Counted from the stretch's first letter, positions 42,745 to 52,657 are shown. The stretch is 64,000 bases of DNA from an uncultured Winogradskyella sp. (GCA_913055905.1 CAJXLB010000010.1:20164-84163), one strand, 5' to 3'. Program-made: numbers and translations. Notes: generated by a model from the sequence alone, not told the origin.

Positions 42745-45198
42745 ATGAAGAAATCCAATTTCATGAGACTTGACAGTTTGTCATTACAGGACTTTGATGA
42801 AAATTCAGAATTAATCCCTTTAATGACACCTGAAGATGAAGAGCTTATTAACAACGAAACACTACCGGAATCTTTACCTATTTTACCCTTAAGGAACACC
42901 GTGCTGTTCCCAGGTGTTGTGATTCCTATAACGGCAGGGCGAGACACGTCCATCAAGCTTATAAATGATGCCAATAGCGGTAGTAAGGTTATTGGCGTTG
43001 TGGCTCAAAAGGATGAGGCCGTAGAGAATCCGCAGGCTCAGGATATTTATAAAACAGGAACAGTAGCAAGGATATTGAAGGTTCTTAAAATGCCAGATGG
43101 TAACACAACGGTTATTATTCAAGGGAAAAAACGTTTTTTGGTGAATGAAATTATTGCCGAAAAACCCTATCTGCAAGCCACAATATCGGATTTACCTGAG
43201 CAAAAGCCAGAGAAGGATAACCAAGAATTCAATGCTATTATAGAATCCATAAAGGATTTGTCATTGGATATTATTAAACAGAGCCCTAATATTCCAACTG
43301 AGGCTACTTTTGCCATTAAGAATATAGAAAGCAGTTCGTTCTTGGTCAATTTTGTGTCTTCCAATATGAATCTTAAAGTAGAGGAGAAGCAAGAACTTCT
43401 AAAAATCAATGACCTCAAGGAACGTGCCCTGCAAACCTTAAAATATATGAATCTCGAATATCAAAAGCTTGAGCTTAGAAATGATATTCAGAGTAAGGTT
43501 CAAAGTGATATGAACCAGCAGCAGCGTGAGTATTTCTTACACCAGCAGCTTAAGACTATACAAGAAGAGCTTGGTGGCGGCGTAGCCTATGGCGAAGAGG
43601 TTGAAGAAATGCGCAAACGTGCCAAGGATAAAAAATGGGACGATAAGGTTAAGGACCATTTTGAAAAAGAATTGGCCAAGATGCAAAGGATGAATCCGCA
43701 AGTTGCAGAGTATTCTATCCAAAGAAATTATTTAGACCTATTTCTAGATTTACCTTGGAACGAATACAGCGAAGACCGATTTGATTTAAAACGTGCCAAA
43801 AAAATATTAGACCGTGATCATTTTGGTTTAGATGATGTTAAAAAACGAATTATTGAATATTTGGCGGTTCTTAAGCTGCGTAACGATATGAAATCTCCAA
43901 TTCTCTGTCTTTATGGACCTCCTGGTGTTGGTAAAACATCATTGGGTAAATCCATAGCAGAGGCTTTAGGTCGTGAGTACGTTAGGATGTCGCTTGGAGG
44001 TTTGCGTGACGAAGCCGAGATTAGAGGGCATAGAAAAACCTATATAGGTGCTATGCCTGGCCGAATTATTCAAAATCTTAAAAAAGCAGGAACATCCAAT
44101 CCTGTTTTTGTTTTGGATGAAATAGATAAGCTTTCAGCTGGTCATCAAGGTGACCCTTCATCAGCCATGTTAGAGGTTTTAGATCCAGAACAAAATAATG
44201 AGTTTTACGACAATTTCCTTGAAATGGGATTTGACCTTTCCAAGGTAATGTTTATTGCCACTTCAAACAGCCTTAACACCATTCAACCAGCCTTGAGAGA
44301 CCGTATGGAAATCATAGAGGTAACCGGATATACCATTGAAGAAAAGGTAGAAATTGCAAAGCGCCACTTGTTACCAAAACAACTCAAGGAGCATGGTTTG
44401 GATTCTAAAGCTTTGAAAATAGGTAAACGTCAACTTGAGAAAATCGTTGAGGGTTACACACGAGAGTCTGGTGTTAGAGGTTTGGAAAAACAAATTGCCA
44501 AAATGGTGCGCCACGCGGCAAAGAATATCGCCATGGACGAAGACTATAACGTAAAAGTGACCAATGAGGATATCATTGAAGTTTTAGGAAGTCCTAGGAT
44601 GGAACGTGATAAGTATGAAAACAATAATGTAGCTGGTGTGGTTACAGGTTTAGCTTGGACACGAGTAGGAGGGGACATTCTGTTTATTGAGTCTATTTTA
44701 TCCAAGGGAAAGGGTAATTTATCCATTACAGGAAACCTCGGAAAGGTTATGAAGGAGTCAGCAACTATTGCGATGGAATATATTAAGGCTCATGCGGAGC
44801 AACTTGATATTGACCCAGAAATTATAGGTAAGTATAATGTTCATATCCATGTGCCAGAAGGTGCGACACCAAAGGATGGACCGAGTGCTGGTGTAACGAT
44901 GTTAACGTCGTTGGTGTCTTTATTCACCCAACGTAAGGTCAAAAAAAGTTTAGCAATGACGGGAGAAATTACCCTGCGTGGCAAAGTATTACCTGTGGGT
45001 GGAATAAAAGAAAAAATCCTTGCGGCTAAGCGTGCAAGGATTAAGGAAGTGCTCCTCTGTGCCGATAACAAACGAGATGTAGATGAGATAAAACCAGAGT
45101 ACCTTAAAGGACTCACCTTTCACTACGTTAAGGACATGAGCGAAGTTTTGGATATTGCTATAACAAACCAAAAAGTAAAGAATGCTAAAAAATTATAG
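42745..45198 (+). CDS. lon: ATP-dependent endopeptidase La (Lon)
   Basis: An 817-residue AAA+ serine protease that degrades damaged and regulatory proteins. An N-terminal substrate domain ([18 protein letters not shown]) and coiled coil are followed by Walker [10 protein letters not shown] (from Gly391), Walker [11 protein letters not shown] and the protease domain with catalytic Ser714 in [10 protein letters not shown] and Lys757 in [11 protein letters not shown]. It has the normal length of Lon A. The 228-bp upstream gap is very AT-rich; it holds an imperfect inverted repeat (AATCAAT...ATTGATT, about 42637-42665) but no full promoter match. A LysM gene overlaps the 3' end by 17 bp. Confidence 0.97.
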   Translation: MKKSNFMRLDSLSLQDFDENSELIPLMTPEDEELINNETLPESLPILPLRNTVLFPGVVIPITAGRDTSIKLINDANSGSKVIGVVAQKDEAVENPQAQDIYKTGTVARILKVLKMPDGNTTVIIQGKKRFLVNEIIAEKPYLQATISDLPEQKPEKDNQEFNAIIESIKDLSLDIIKQSPNIPTEATFAIKNIESSSFLVNFVSSNMNLKVEEKQELLKINDLKERALQTLKYMNLEYQKLELRNDIQSKVQSDMNQQQREYFLHQQLKTIQEELGGGVAYGEEVEEMRKRAKDKKWDDKVKDHFEKELAKMQRMNPQVAEYSIQRNYLDLFLDLPWNEYSEDRFDLKRAKKILDRDHFGLDDVKKRIIEYLAVLKLRNDMKSPILCLYGPPGVGKTSLGKSIAEALGREYVRMSLGGLRDEAEIRGHRKTYIGAMPGRIIQNLKKAGTSNPVFVLDEIDKLSAGHQGDPSSAMLEVLDPEQNNEFYDNFLEMGFDLSKVMFIATSNSLNTIQPALRDRMEIIEVTGYTIEEKVEIAKRHLLPKQLKEHGLDSKALKIGKRQLEKIVEGYTRESGVRGLEKQIAKMVRHAAKNIAMDEDYNVKVTNEDIIEVLGSPRMERDKYENNNVAGVVTGLAWTRVGGDILFIESILSKGKGNLSITGNLGKVMKESATIAMEYIKAHAEQLDIDPEIIGKYNVHIHVPEGATPKDGPSAGVTMLTSLVSLFTQRKVKKSLAMTGEITLRGKVLPVGGIKEKILAAKRARIKEVLLCADNKRDVDEIKPEYLKGLTFHYVKDMSEVLDIAITNQKVKNAKKL

Positions 45199-45922
45199 TC
45201 ATGGCATTCTAGGGTTCCTATGTTCTTGTGCTGTGCTCTCAATGCAGGCACAAGAGCAACCAATCTATAAGGAAGTCGTTTTAGATGGCAAACCTGCGAG
45301 GCTGAACTTAAACACAGGAGAGGTCTCATTGATAGCACTTCAAAAACCAGAAGACAGCGTTGTGTCTCAAAAGCCTGATAATCTCGCTAACACAGTAAAT
45401 CCAAGCATCACAAAATACCATACCGTTAAGCAAGGTGAAAGTTTATTGGATATTTCAAGAACTTATAATGTTCCTTTAAATAAACTGAAAACCCTCAATG
45501 GATTGGAGACAACGCTTGTAGATACAGGTCAAGTGCTTCTAGTTTTTGAGACTGAAAACCAACAAACTGAACAGGGTGTCAATGATAGTATTCCTTCAAC
45601 CCTAGAGTTAACCGAAAAAAGTAATATCCATGTCGTTAAAAAGGGAGAAACGCTTTATAGCATCTCTAAATCTTATGGCTTGTCTGTTCAGGATTTAAAA
45701 TCAAGAAACAATCTCTCATCAAATTTGATAAAAATTGGCCAGGAACTTACGATAAAAGAGACATCCAAGAAAAATGAATCTGTGAATTCGGTAGTCGTTA
45801 AAAAAGGGGATACACTATACAGTCTTTCCAAACGCTACAATACAACGGTAGAAGAATTGAAGCGCCTTAACAACCTAGAAACCAATCTCATTTTAGTAGG
45901 TCAAACCTTGCGCTTAAGGTAG
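45182..45922 (+). CDS. Exported protein with three LysM domains
   Basis: A 246-residue exported protein with signal peptide [15 protein letters not shown] and three LysM modules: [19 protein letters not shown] (~79-125), [18 protein letters not shown] (~150-195) and [18 protein letters not shown] (~203-246). LysM binds peptidoglycan, so this is a wall-binding periplasmic protein; no catalytic domain is present. Its start lies 17 bp inside the end of lon, and porQ follows, so transcription with lon is likely. Confidence 0.85.
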   Translation: MLKNYSHGILGFLCSCAVLSMQAQEQPIYKEVVLDGKPARLNLNTGEVSLIALQKPEDSVVSQKPDNLANTVNPSITKYHTVKQGESLLDISRTYNVPLNKLKTLNGLETTLVDTGQVLLVFETENQQTEQGVNDSIPSTLELTEKSNIHVVKKGETLYSISKSYGLSVQDLKSRNNLSSNLIKIGQELTIKETSKKNESVNSVVVKKGDTLYSLSKRYNTTVEELKRLNNLETNLILVGQTLRLR

Positions 45923-45993
45923 TTTTCGGTCTTCTAAAAAATAAAAAAATCATATCCTCGTTTTAAGATAGATTTAGTTATTTTGCACCACTT

Positions 45994-47013
45994 ATGATAA
46001 AAAGTGTAGCCGCCTTTAGTTTTCTATGCTTATCGATACCTCTTTTTGCTCAGTTAGGTGGTGAATCTACTTACCAGTTTTTAAATTTAGTGTCATCTCC
46101 GCGCCAGGCTGCTTTAGGAGGAAAGGTGATAACTAATTTTGATCATGATGTTACGGATGCACTTTATAACCCTGCATCTATTAACTGGCAAATGCATAAT
46201 CAATTGGCTGTTAATTACTCGAGCTACCTTGGCGGTATAAGTTATGGTACTGCAGCTTATGCCTATACATGGGACAGGCGTGTACAGACCTTTCACGTGG
46301 GAATAACCTATATAAATTATGGAACTTTCGATGGTTATGATGTCAATGGAGTGGCCACCGGAACCTTTACTGGAAACGAAGCTGCCCTTTCTATGGGTTA
46401 CAATTACAACATTCCGTTCACAGATTTTTATGTTGGCGCCAATTTAAAAATAATAACTTCCTTATTAGAACAATATAATTCCGTAGGAGGAGCTATCGAT
46501 GTTGGCGTTATGTATATCAATGAGCGACTTGACTTTCGGGCTGCGTTAACGGTTAGAAATTTGGGTACTCAGTTTACAACCTATGCTGGGCAGACGGAGC
46601 CGCTTCCTTTTGAAGTAAACTTTGGTATGTCCCAAACTTTGGAAAATGTTCCATTGCGATGGCATTTCACCCTAGATAATCTTCAAGAATGGCCCATAGG
46701 TGTCTCTAACCCAGCAAGGGCTGAAACGGATTTGGATGGCAACCAAACCCAAGAGAAGGTTGGGTTTTTCAATAATGCCTTGCGCCATGTTATCCTTGGT
46801 GCCGAATTATTCCCAGACCGAGGATTTAATATACGACTAGGCTATAACTTTAGAAGGGCAGAGGAGCTTAGGATAGAAGATCAACGGAATTTTTCGGGAT
46901 TATCCGTTGGTGTTGGTATTAAATTGAATAAATTACGATTCAGTTACACACATGCAAGATACGCCAGCGCATCTAATACCAGTTTTTTCGGTCTACAAAT
47001 AGATTTGCAATAG
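45994..47013 (+). CDS. porQ: Type IX secretion system protein PorQ
   Basis: A 339-residue outer-membrane protein with signal peptide SVAAFSFLCLSIPLFAQ and a FadL-like PorV/PorQ barrel: GGESTYQFLNLVSSPRQAALGGKVI, NPASINWQMHNQLAVNYSSYLGG and a closing RFSYTHARYAS...FFGLQIDLQ. PorQ acts with PorV, PorU and PorZ in attaching type IX cargo at the surface. The placement between lon and cmk is the flavobacterial order I know. It precedes cmk with a 1-bp overlap (TAGTG). Confidence 0.9.
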   Translation: MIKSVAAFSFLCLSIPLFAQLGGESTYQFLNLVSSPRQAALGGKVITNFDHDVTDALYNPASINWQMHNQLAVNYSSYLGGISYGTAAYAYTWDRRVQTFHVGITYINYGTFDGYDVNGVATGTFTGNEAALSMGYNYNIPFTDFYVGANLKIITSLLEQYNSVGGAIDVGVMYINERLDFRAALTVRNLGTQFTTYAGQTEPLPFEVNFGMSQTLENVPLRWHFTLDNLQEWPIGVSNPARAETDLDGNQTQEKVGFFNNALRHVILGAELFPDRGFNIRLGYNFRRAEELRIEDQRNFSGLSVGVGIKLNKLRFSYTHARYASASNTSFFGLQIDLQ

Positions 47014-47702
47014 TGAAAAAGATAATTATCGCCATAGATGGCTATTCATCAACAGGAAAAAGTACCATTGCTAAAAAATTGGCACAAGCCCTTAATTATA
47101 TCTATGTAGATACAGGAGCCATGTATAGAGCGGTCACTTATTATGCACTTCATCATAATTGTGTATTTGAGGGTGAACTGATTTCTTCAAAATTGATAGA
47201 AGCCCTACCTAAAATCAACATTAGTTTTAAGTACAACGATGCCTTAGGTTTTGCTGAAGTTTACTTAAATGGCGAAAATATCGAAAAGGACATAAGAACG
47301 ATGGAGGTGTCGCAGTATGTGAGTCCAGTAGCTGCCTTGTCGGAAGTTCGACAAAAATTAGTGCAGCAGCAACAACAAATGGGAAAGGAGAAAGGAATAG
47401 TTATGGACGGAAGAGATATTGGTACGGTAGTTTTCCCAGAAGCGGAATTGAAACTTTTTATGACGGCCTCAGCTGAGACAAGAGCAATGAGACGTTATAA
47501 AGAGCTGCTAGAGCGCGGACAGCAGTTGAGTTACGAAGAGGTCCTAAAAAATGTGACCACGCGGGATTATATAGATTCTACACGCAAGGACTCTCCCCTA
47601 AAAAAAGCCAAGGATGCTATAGAAATTGATAATTCTAACCTTACCATCGAAGAACAGCTCACAAGCATACTTAATTTAGCAAAGGAAAAAATAAACAGCT
47701 AA
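47013..47702 (+). CDS. cmk: (d)CMP kinase
   Basis: A 229-residue P-loop kinase that phosphorylates CMP and dCMP. It has IAIDGYSSTGKSTIAKKLA (Walker A), YVDTGAMYRAVTYYAL, VMDGRDIGTVVFPEAELK and the lid region TRDYIDSTRKDSPLKKAKDA. The start is GTG at 47013, whose G is the last base of the porQ stop; no nearby ATG fits. A terminator follows. Confidence 0.95.
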   Translation: MKKIIIAIDGYSSTGKSTIAKKLAQALNYIYVDTGAMYRAVTYYALHHNCVFEGELISSKLIEALPKINISFKYNDALGFAEVYLNGENIEKDIRTMEVSQYVSPVAALSEVRQKLVQQQQQMGKEKGIVMDGRDIGTVVFPEAELKLFMTASAETRAMRRYKELLERGQQLSYEEVLKNVTTRDYIDSTRKDSPLKKAKDAIEIDNSNLTIEEQLTSILNLAKEKINS

Positions 47703-47737
47703 AAAAAACCTACCCAGTTATCTGGATAGGTTCTTTT
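47701..47737 (+). terminator. Intrinsic terminator after cmk
   Basis: ACCTACCCAG pairs with CTGGATAGGT around TTAT (one C-A mismatch), with an A-run before and T-rich sequence after. It may also serve the convergent BON-LysM gene. Confidence 0.75.
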
Positions 47738-47758
47738 CATTATTTTTAAGTAAGGCTA

Positions 47759-48136
47759 TTATAAATTAGGAATTACCAATTCTTGGTCTGGATAGATTAA
47801 GTCTGGATTTTTTAATTTATCGGTATTGGCTTCAAATATTTTCTGATATTTCGAAGCATCTCCATAATAGTGTTTGGCTATTTTACCTAAGGACTCTCCA
47901 GATTTAACCGTATGCCTTGCATAAACGGATTCGTCTTCAACCTTAATATCTGCCATGATATCGCTAGGGTTTTCTCCACCAATTTCCTTGATTTTGTCCC
48001 AAAGCAGATTTTTTTCGTATTGGGTGGCGGCCGTTCCCCACACCTTTAATTTACCGTCACCTTCTTCTACCTTACCGTTCTTGATGTTTAATTTTTCCCC
48101 AAGATCTAAAACGGGTTGATATTTTGCTTTAACCAT
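47759..48136 (-). CDS. BON-LysM protein similar to potassium-binding Kbp (YgaU)
   Basis: A 125-residue protein with an N-terminal BON-like part (NIKNGKVEEGDGKLKVWGTA, NLLWDKIKEIGGENPSDIMADIKV) and a C-terminal LysM (YARHTVKSGESLGKIAKHYYG...PDLIYPDQELVIPNL). This architecture and size match E. coli Kbp, a cytoplasmic K+-binding protein. There is no signal peptide, which fits Kbp rather than a wall-binding LysM protein. Function by homology only. It is divergent from rpsA, with 324 bp between them. Confidence 0.82.
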   Translation of the reverse strand: MVKAKYQPVLDLGEKLNIKNGKVEEGDGKLKVWGTAATQYEKNLLWDKIKEIGGENPSDIMADIKVEDESVYARHTVKSGESLGKIAKHYYGDASKYQKIFEANTDKLKNPDLIYPDQELVIPNL

Positions 48137-48313
48137 AGTAATAAATTTTAATAATTAATAGTATTATAAATATACCAATTTTAGAGCCATTTACCTACTT
48201 TTTTAAACCTAAGATAGGCTAATAAATCTTTCACAATATAGATTGGATTAAAAGTATGAAAACAACTAAATCAAAATAAATGGCAGCTCATGTTAACAAT
48301 TATGATTATAGTT

Positions 48314-48343
48314 TTGTAAAAGTCTGATTTTATTGTACTTTTG
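48314..48343 (+). promoter_or_regulatory. Bacteroidota promoter TTG-N19-TACTTTTG for rpsA
   Basis: TTG at 48314-48316 and TACTTTTG at 48336-48343 are separated by 19 bp, a full match. The transcript would begin near 48350 and carry a ~110-nt leader before ATG 48461. Confidence 0.82.
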
Positions 48344-48402
48344 CACACCTTTTTGGCGGTTTAGAGAAAGTAGAAAAGGAGGACAATAATTATTTTAAAC
48401 GC

Positions 48403-48439
48403 TTCTGTAGTAACCGTTAGACTTTCAAAATCTACAGAA
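48403..48439 (+). promoter_or_regulatory. Hairpin in the rpsA leader (candidate S1 autoregulatory site)
   Basis: TTCTGTAG (48403-48410) pairs perfectly with CTACAGAA (48432-48439), loop of 21 nt, ending 21 bases before the rpsA ATG. No T-run follows, so it is not a terminator. Feedback control of rpsA by S1 is known in E. coli; the link to this hairpin is inference. Confidence 0.45.
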
Positions 48440-48460
48440 TACAAATTTTTAATTCAGCGC

Positions 48461-50299
48461 ATGTCTGAAAAAGAAACAAAACAAGCTGAAGTTGAAGCAA
48501 CTGAAGCTAAAACAGTTGAAGCTCCAGAAGTATCTGAAGCTCAAAAAAATCCAGAAAAATTCTTAAAAGAGTTTGATTGGCACAATTACGAAGAAGGAAT
48601 TGAACAAGTAGCCGACAAAAAACTTGAAGAATTTGAAAAATTAGTATCCGAAAACTTCGTTGACACCTTAGATGACGAAGTTGTAGAAGGTGAAGTTATT
48701 CACATCACTGATAGAGATGCTATTATTGACATCAACGCCAAATCAGAAGGTGTTATTTCGTTAAACGAATTTCGTTACAACCCAGATTTAAAAGTTGGTG
48801 ACAAAGTTGAAGTACTTATTGATGTTCGTGAAGATGCAACGGGACAATTGGTACTGTCTCACAGAAAAGCACGTGTAATCAAAGCTTGGGAGCGTGTTAA
48901 TAAAGCACATGAAACAGGAGAAATCGTTAATGGTTTTGTAAAGTGCAGAACTAAAGGAGGAATGATTGTAGATGTTTTTGGTATCGAAGCATTCTTGCCA
49001 GGTTCTCAAATAGACGTAAAACCAATTAGGGATTACGATGCCTACGTTAATAAAACTATGGAGTTCAAAGTGGTGAAGATAAACCACGAATTTAAGAATA
49101 TCGTAGTATCACACAAAGCGCTTATTGAGGCTGACATTGAAGAGCAAAAGAAAGAAATCATTGGTCAGTTAGAAAAAGGACAAGTTTTAGAAGGTGTGGT
49201 TAAGAACATTACGTCTTATGGTGTATTTATAGACCTTGGTGGTGTAGATGGTTTAATCCACATTACAGACTTGTCATGGTCTAGAATCAATCACCCTAAC
49301 GAAATTGTAGAATTAGACCAAAAATTAAACGTAGTAATCCTTGATTTTGATGAAGATAAATCAAGAATTCAATTAGGTCTTAAGCAATTGAGCAAACATC
49401 CTTGGGAAGCCTTAAGCGAAGACTTAAAAGTTGGAGATAAAGTAAAAGGAAAGGTTGTTGTTATCGCAGACTACGGTGCTTTTGTAGAAGTAGCTGAGGG
49501 TGTAGAAGGACTTGTTCACGTGAGTGAAATGTCTTGGTCAACACACTTGCGTTCTGCACAAGACTTTGTTGAAGTTGGAGACGAAGTAGAAGCGGTTGTT
49601 TTAACCTTAGATAGAGATGAGCGTAAGATGTCTCTTGGTATTAAGCAATTAACGCCAGATCCATGGACAGATATTACAGCCAAATACCCTGTAGGTTCTA
49701 AACACACAGGTATTGTACGTAACTTCACTAATTTTGGTGTTTTTGTTGAGTTGGAAGAAGGTATCGACGGATTAATTTATATCTCTGATTTGTCTTGGAC
49801 TAAGAAAATTAAGCACCCATCGGAGTTCTGTAATGTTGGTGATAAATTAGATGTTATCGTCTTAGAATTAGATGTAGAAGGTCGCAAGTTATCTCTAGGT
49901 CATAAGCAAACAACGGAAAATCCTTGGGATAAATATGAAACCGAGTTTGCCATTGATACCACGCATAAAGCAGCGGTAAGCGAAATCGTTGACAAAGGTG
50001 CCACAGTAGCCTTCAATGAAGACATTGTTGCCTTTGTTCCTTCTCGCCACATGGAGAAAGAAGACGGTTCTAAACTCAAGAAAGGCGAAGAAGCAGAATT
50101 CAAGATTATTGAATTTAACAAAGAATTCAAAAGAGTTGTTGCTTCTCATACAGCCGTGTTTAGAGAAGAGGAAGCTAAGATTGTAAAGAAAGCAGCTAAA
50201 AAAGCAGAAGCTCAAGCTGCAGAAGCTAAGCCAACTTTAGGTGATGCTAATGATGCTTTACAAGCCCTTAAGGATAAAATGGATGGGAAGAAAAAATAA
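48461..50299 (+). CDS. rpsA: 30S ribosomal protein S1
   Basis: A 612-residue protein with six S1 (OB-fold) repeats: the first from DDEVVEGEVIHITDRDAIIDI, the third to fifth as clear copies (VLEGVVKNITSYGVFIDLGG, VKGKVVVIADYGAFVEVAEG, HTGIVRNFTNFGVFVELEEG), and a degenerate last repeat. It has an acidic N-terminal extension and a lysine/alanine-rich tail typical of the Bacteroidota protein. S1 helps mRNA binding to the small subunit; this matters in a clade that rarely uses Shine-Dalgarno pairing. A structured leader precedes it and a terminator follows. Confidence 0.97.
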   Translation: MSEKETKQAEVEATEAKTVEAPEVSEAQKNPEKFLKEFDWHNYEEGIEQVADKKLEEFEKLVSENFVDTLDDEVVEGEVIHITDRDAIIDINAKSEGVISLNEFRYNPDLKVGDKVEVLIDVREDATGQLVLSHRKARVIKAWERVNKAHETGEIVNGFVKCRTKGGMIVDVFGIEAFLPGSQIDVKPIRDYDAYVNKTMEFKVVKINHEFKNIVVSHKALIEADIEEQKKEIIGQLEKGQVLEGVVKNITSYGVFIDLGGVDGLIHITDLSWSRINHPNEIVELDQKLNVVILDFDEDKSRIQLGLKQLSKHPWEALSEDLKVGDKVKGKVVVIADYGAFVEVAEGVEGLVHVSEMSWSTHLRSAQDFVEVGDEVEAVVLTLDRDERKMSLGIKQLTPDPWTDITAKYPVGSKHTGIVRNFTNFGVFVELEEGIDGLIYISDLSWTKKIKHPSEFCNVGDKLDVIVLELDVEGRKLSLGHKQTTENPWDKYETEFAIDTTHKAAVSEIVDKGATVAFNEDIVAFVPSRHMEKEDGSKLKKGEEAEFKIIEFNKEFKRVVASHTAVFREEEAKIVKKAAKKAEAQAAEAKPTLGDANDALQALKDKMDGKKK

Positions 50300-50323
50300 G
50301 TCTAACCTATCCCTTATATAAAG

Positions 50324-50353
50324 AAAAGCCTTTCAGAAATGGAAGGCTTTTTT
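50324..50353 (+). terminator. Intrinsic terminator after rpsA
   Basis: AAAAGCCTTTCA (50324-50335) pairs with TGGAAGGCTTTT around GAAA (one mismatch-like G-T position), followed by T. It shows that an in-frame ATG at 50339 lies in the terminator and is not the start of the next gene. Confidence 0.9.
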
Positions 50354-50365
50354 GTTATTTTTACT

Positions 50366-50848
50366 ATGATGAGGATACTCTATTATGCCTTGGCTATTGC
50401 TGCTTGTTTCGTTTTGGGATACAGTCTCAACGAATTTTTCTTTAGGTATTCCAAATCTCTGCTTGTTCTTGGCATTGTGCCATTGGAGAATAGAACTATT
50501 CAAGACAAAGACATTGGTGCTATAGTACTAGGCTTGGCCTTTGGCTTGTTGCCACTGTTTCATTTGTTAATGGTAAAGGCTTCAAAACTAAATACAGCGA
50601 TAAAGCACAGTTTGAGTATGGCTCTGGTTTTGACCTCTGGTCTTATATTTTGGAGACTGCGTATTTTTGGACTTAACACTGAGCTTAAGCAACTCAATGA
50701 CTATATTGCCAGCAACAAATTACCATTAACTCCTGTTGCGGTTACTGATTTGAAATTCGATATTTATCTATTAATGGGTTTTCTAGTTGGTGCGTTAATC
50801 GCAATTCTAATCTTTAGAGACAAATCCGCACCACTAATTAGGAACTGA
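50366..50848 (+). CDS. Integral membrane protein, unknown function
   Basis: A 160-residue membrane protein with about four hydrophobic segments: ILYYALAIAACFVLGYSL, IGAIVLGLAFGLLPLFHLLM, SLSMALVLTSGLIFWRL and LLMGFLVGALIAILIF, with a hydrophilic loop NTELKQLNDYIASNKLPL before the last. I do not recognise a family. The start is ATG 50366 or 50369; an upstream ATG at 50339 is inside the rpsA terminator. It lies between rpsA and the convergent phosphorylase-like gene. Confidence 0.65.
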   Translation: MMRILYYALAIAACFVLGYSLNEFFFRYSKSLLVLGIVPLENRTIQDKDIGAIVLGLAFGLLPLFHLLMVKASKLNTAIKHSLSMALVLTSGLIFWRLRIFGLNTELKQLNDYIASNKLPLTPVAVTDLKFDIYLLMGFLVGALIAILIFRDKSAPLIRN

Positions 50849-50861
50849 TAAATAGATTGTA

Positions 50862-52505
50862 TTAATTGAAAAGCTTCTTGTAATAATCTTCAGCCATCCG
50901 ATGGCTAGAGAACGCCGGAATAACATCATCCATGCCTTTATAAACAATACGCTGCCATTTATCTGGTTCATTATAAAACGTTGGAATGACCTCGTCTTCC
51001 AGTATTTTATACAGATTTTGAGCATCCAATTTGTCTTGTTCCTCTACAGGAAGGTTGTGGTCTAACTCCGGAAGGACAAAACTATTTTTACCATGTTTTT
51101 CAAACTCTGGTATCCAACCATCATTAACAGATACATTAACTGAACCGTTCATGGCAGCCGTCATACCACTGGTACCAGAAGCCTCGCGAGTTATCCTCGG
51201 TGTATTTAACCAAATATCAGAACCGAGTTTTAGTTGGCGCGAGAGCGCTATCTCATAACCTGTTAACACGGCCAAATTCGGGTGTTCCTTGGATACGTGT
51301 ACTAATTTGTTAAAAACGTCGATGCCAAATTGGTCGTGTGGATAAGGTTTTCCTGCCCAAATAATTTGAATAGGATAGTCCTTGTTGTAAATGAGTTTTA
51401 AAAAGCGCTCAAAATCATAAAGCAATAAATCGGCTCTCTTGTATCCAGCAAAACGTCTCGCCCAAACAATGGTTAGAGTTTCTGGGTTGAAAAGCTTTTC
51501 GGTTTGGTTAACCACAGTTTTGAAGAGTTCTTCTTTCAGTTCTATCTTTCGTTTTATAAAAAGTTTATCGTTCAATTTATCTTTAGCATTTTTTAGAGCC
51601 TTGTCCTGCCAAAAATTTTGATTCTGTGCATTGGTAATAGGAATTATAGAGCAAATCCCTGAATAGGATTTCCACATATCCTTAGCCACTTTAGCGTGAA
51701 GCTTGGACACGGCATTTGCTTTTTTGGCCATTCTCAGAGCCGAAACCGTATAATTGATATTGCCACTATTAACTGTCTCCTCTGCTAGCTCTTCATCGGT
51801 TAAGGTCCTTCCAAAAAAGCCACATTTATTCAAGAATTTTCCATCTCTTTCTTCATTGCCGGCTTTTTCGGGTGTGTGGGTGGTAAAGACAAGTTGATTC
51901 TTGTTTATTCCTTTATCTTTTAAATAATAAAAAGCTGGCAGGGCATGACCCTCATTAAGATGATAGATGTCTGCGCCACCTAAAGCTTCTACAACTTTTG
52001 CGCCACCAACACCCAAAACAATACTTTGGGAAATCCTTGTAGTTTCATTGGCATCATATAAATGATCCGTAATGGTTCTAGATAGGTAATCATTACCTTC
52101 GACATCTGTGCTCAAAAGGTATAAGGGGACAGTCCCAAAAAGTTCTGGTTTAAGCACATAGGCCTTAACTTTTACATTAGGGTTGCCATGAAGGGTTACT
52201 TTAACTTCGATGCCAGTGTCCTCTAGAAAATTATAGGTTTTTTCTACAAAATCTGTTCTAAGGGTTTTATCGCTGTTTCTCGATTGGTCGTAATAACCAT
52301 ATTTCCAAAGCATACCAACACCAATCATATTCTGCTTAAGTTCATAAGCTGATCGCATGTGGGATCCCGCCAAAAATCCAAGACCGCCTGAATAGATCTT
52401 TAGAGCTTGGTCTATACCAAATTCCATACTAAAATAGGCTACTTTTTTATTGAAGGGTTTTACGGGTTTATAAGGGTGGTACCAGGTATTATATTTGCTA
52501 GACAT
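50862..52505 (-). CDS. glgP: Alpha-glucan phosphorylase family protein (GT35) lacking the PLP lysine
   Basis: A 547-residue member of the short alpha-glucan phosphorylase group: VAYFSMEFGIDQALKIYSGGLGFLAG, DIYHLNEGHALPAFYYL, FTTHTPEKAGNEERDG, TIVWARRFAGYKRADLLLYD, and LNTPRITREASGTSGMT. In phosphorylases that last motif reads GTSGMK or GTGNMK and the lysine carries pyridoxal phosphate; here the codon is ACG, threonine (residue 449). Everything around it is kept, so this is not a decayed gene. Either PLP is bound otherwise or the protein does a different reaction. ATG 52505 (MSSKYNTWYHPYKP) is preferred; ATGs at 52526 and 52547 precede it and overlap a TACATTTG -7-like box. Confidence 0.85.
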   Translation of the reverse strand: MSSKYNTWYHPYKPVKPFNKKVAYFSMEFGIDQALKIYSGGLGFLAGSHMRSAYELKQNMIGVGMLWKYGYYDQSRNSDKTLRTDFVEKTYNFLEDTGIEVKVTLHGNPNVKVKAYVLKPELFGTVPLYLLSTDVEGNDYLSRTITDHLYDANETTRISQSIVLGVGGAKVVEALGGADIYHLNEGHALPAFYYLKDKGINKNQLVFTTHTPEKAGNEERDGKFLNKCGFFGRTLTDEELAEETVNSGNINYTVSALRMAKKANAVSKLHAKVAKDMWKSYSGICSIIPITNAQNQNFWQDKALKNAKDKLNDKLFIKRKIELKEELFKTVVNQTEKLFNPETLTIVWARRFAGYKRADLLLYDFERFLKLIYNKDYPIQIIWAGKPYPHDQFGIDVFNKLVHVSKEHPNLAVLTGYEIALSRQLKLGSDIWLNTPRITREASGTSGMTAAMNGSVNVSVNDGWIPEFEKHGKNSFVLPELDHNLPVEEQDKLDAQNLYKILEDEVIPTFYNEPDKWQRIVYKGMDDVIPAFSSHRMAEDYYKKLFN

Positions 52506-52657
52506 TGATGTATTGATTTGAGTCATAAAAAGCTCAAATGTAAGCATTAGTGCCTCATAAATTAGGTGATAATTATCATAAAACTCAAAGCGCTGAAAGA
52601 AATAACGATATCTTAATATTCTGTTACTTTAAGTGATAATTTCCTAATTTTTTACGT

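Larger units (their letters stand above)
48137..48460. other. 324-bp intergenic region between the Kbp-like gene and rpsA
   Basis: No open frame of note is present. The first ~170 bp are AT-rich and would hold the minus-strand promoter for the Kbp-like gene, but I found no full consensus. The plus-strand rpsA promoter is at 48314-48343, followed by a ~110-nt leader with an AGGAGG-like stretch (48377-48382, too far from the start to be a ribosome site) and a hairpin at 48403-48439. Confidence 0.6.
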
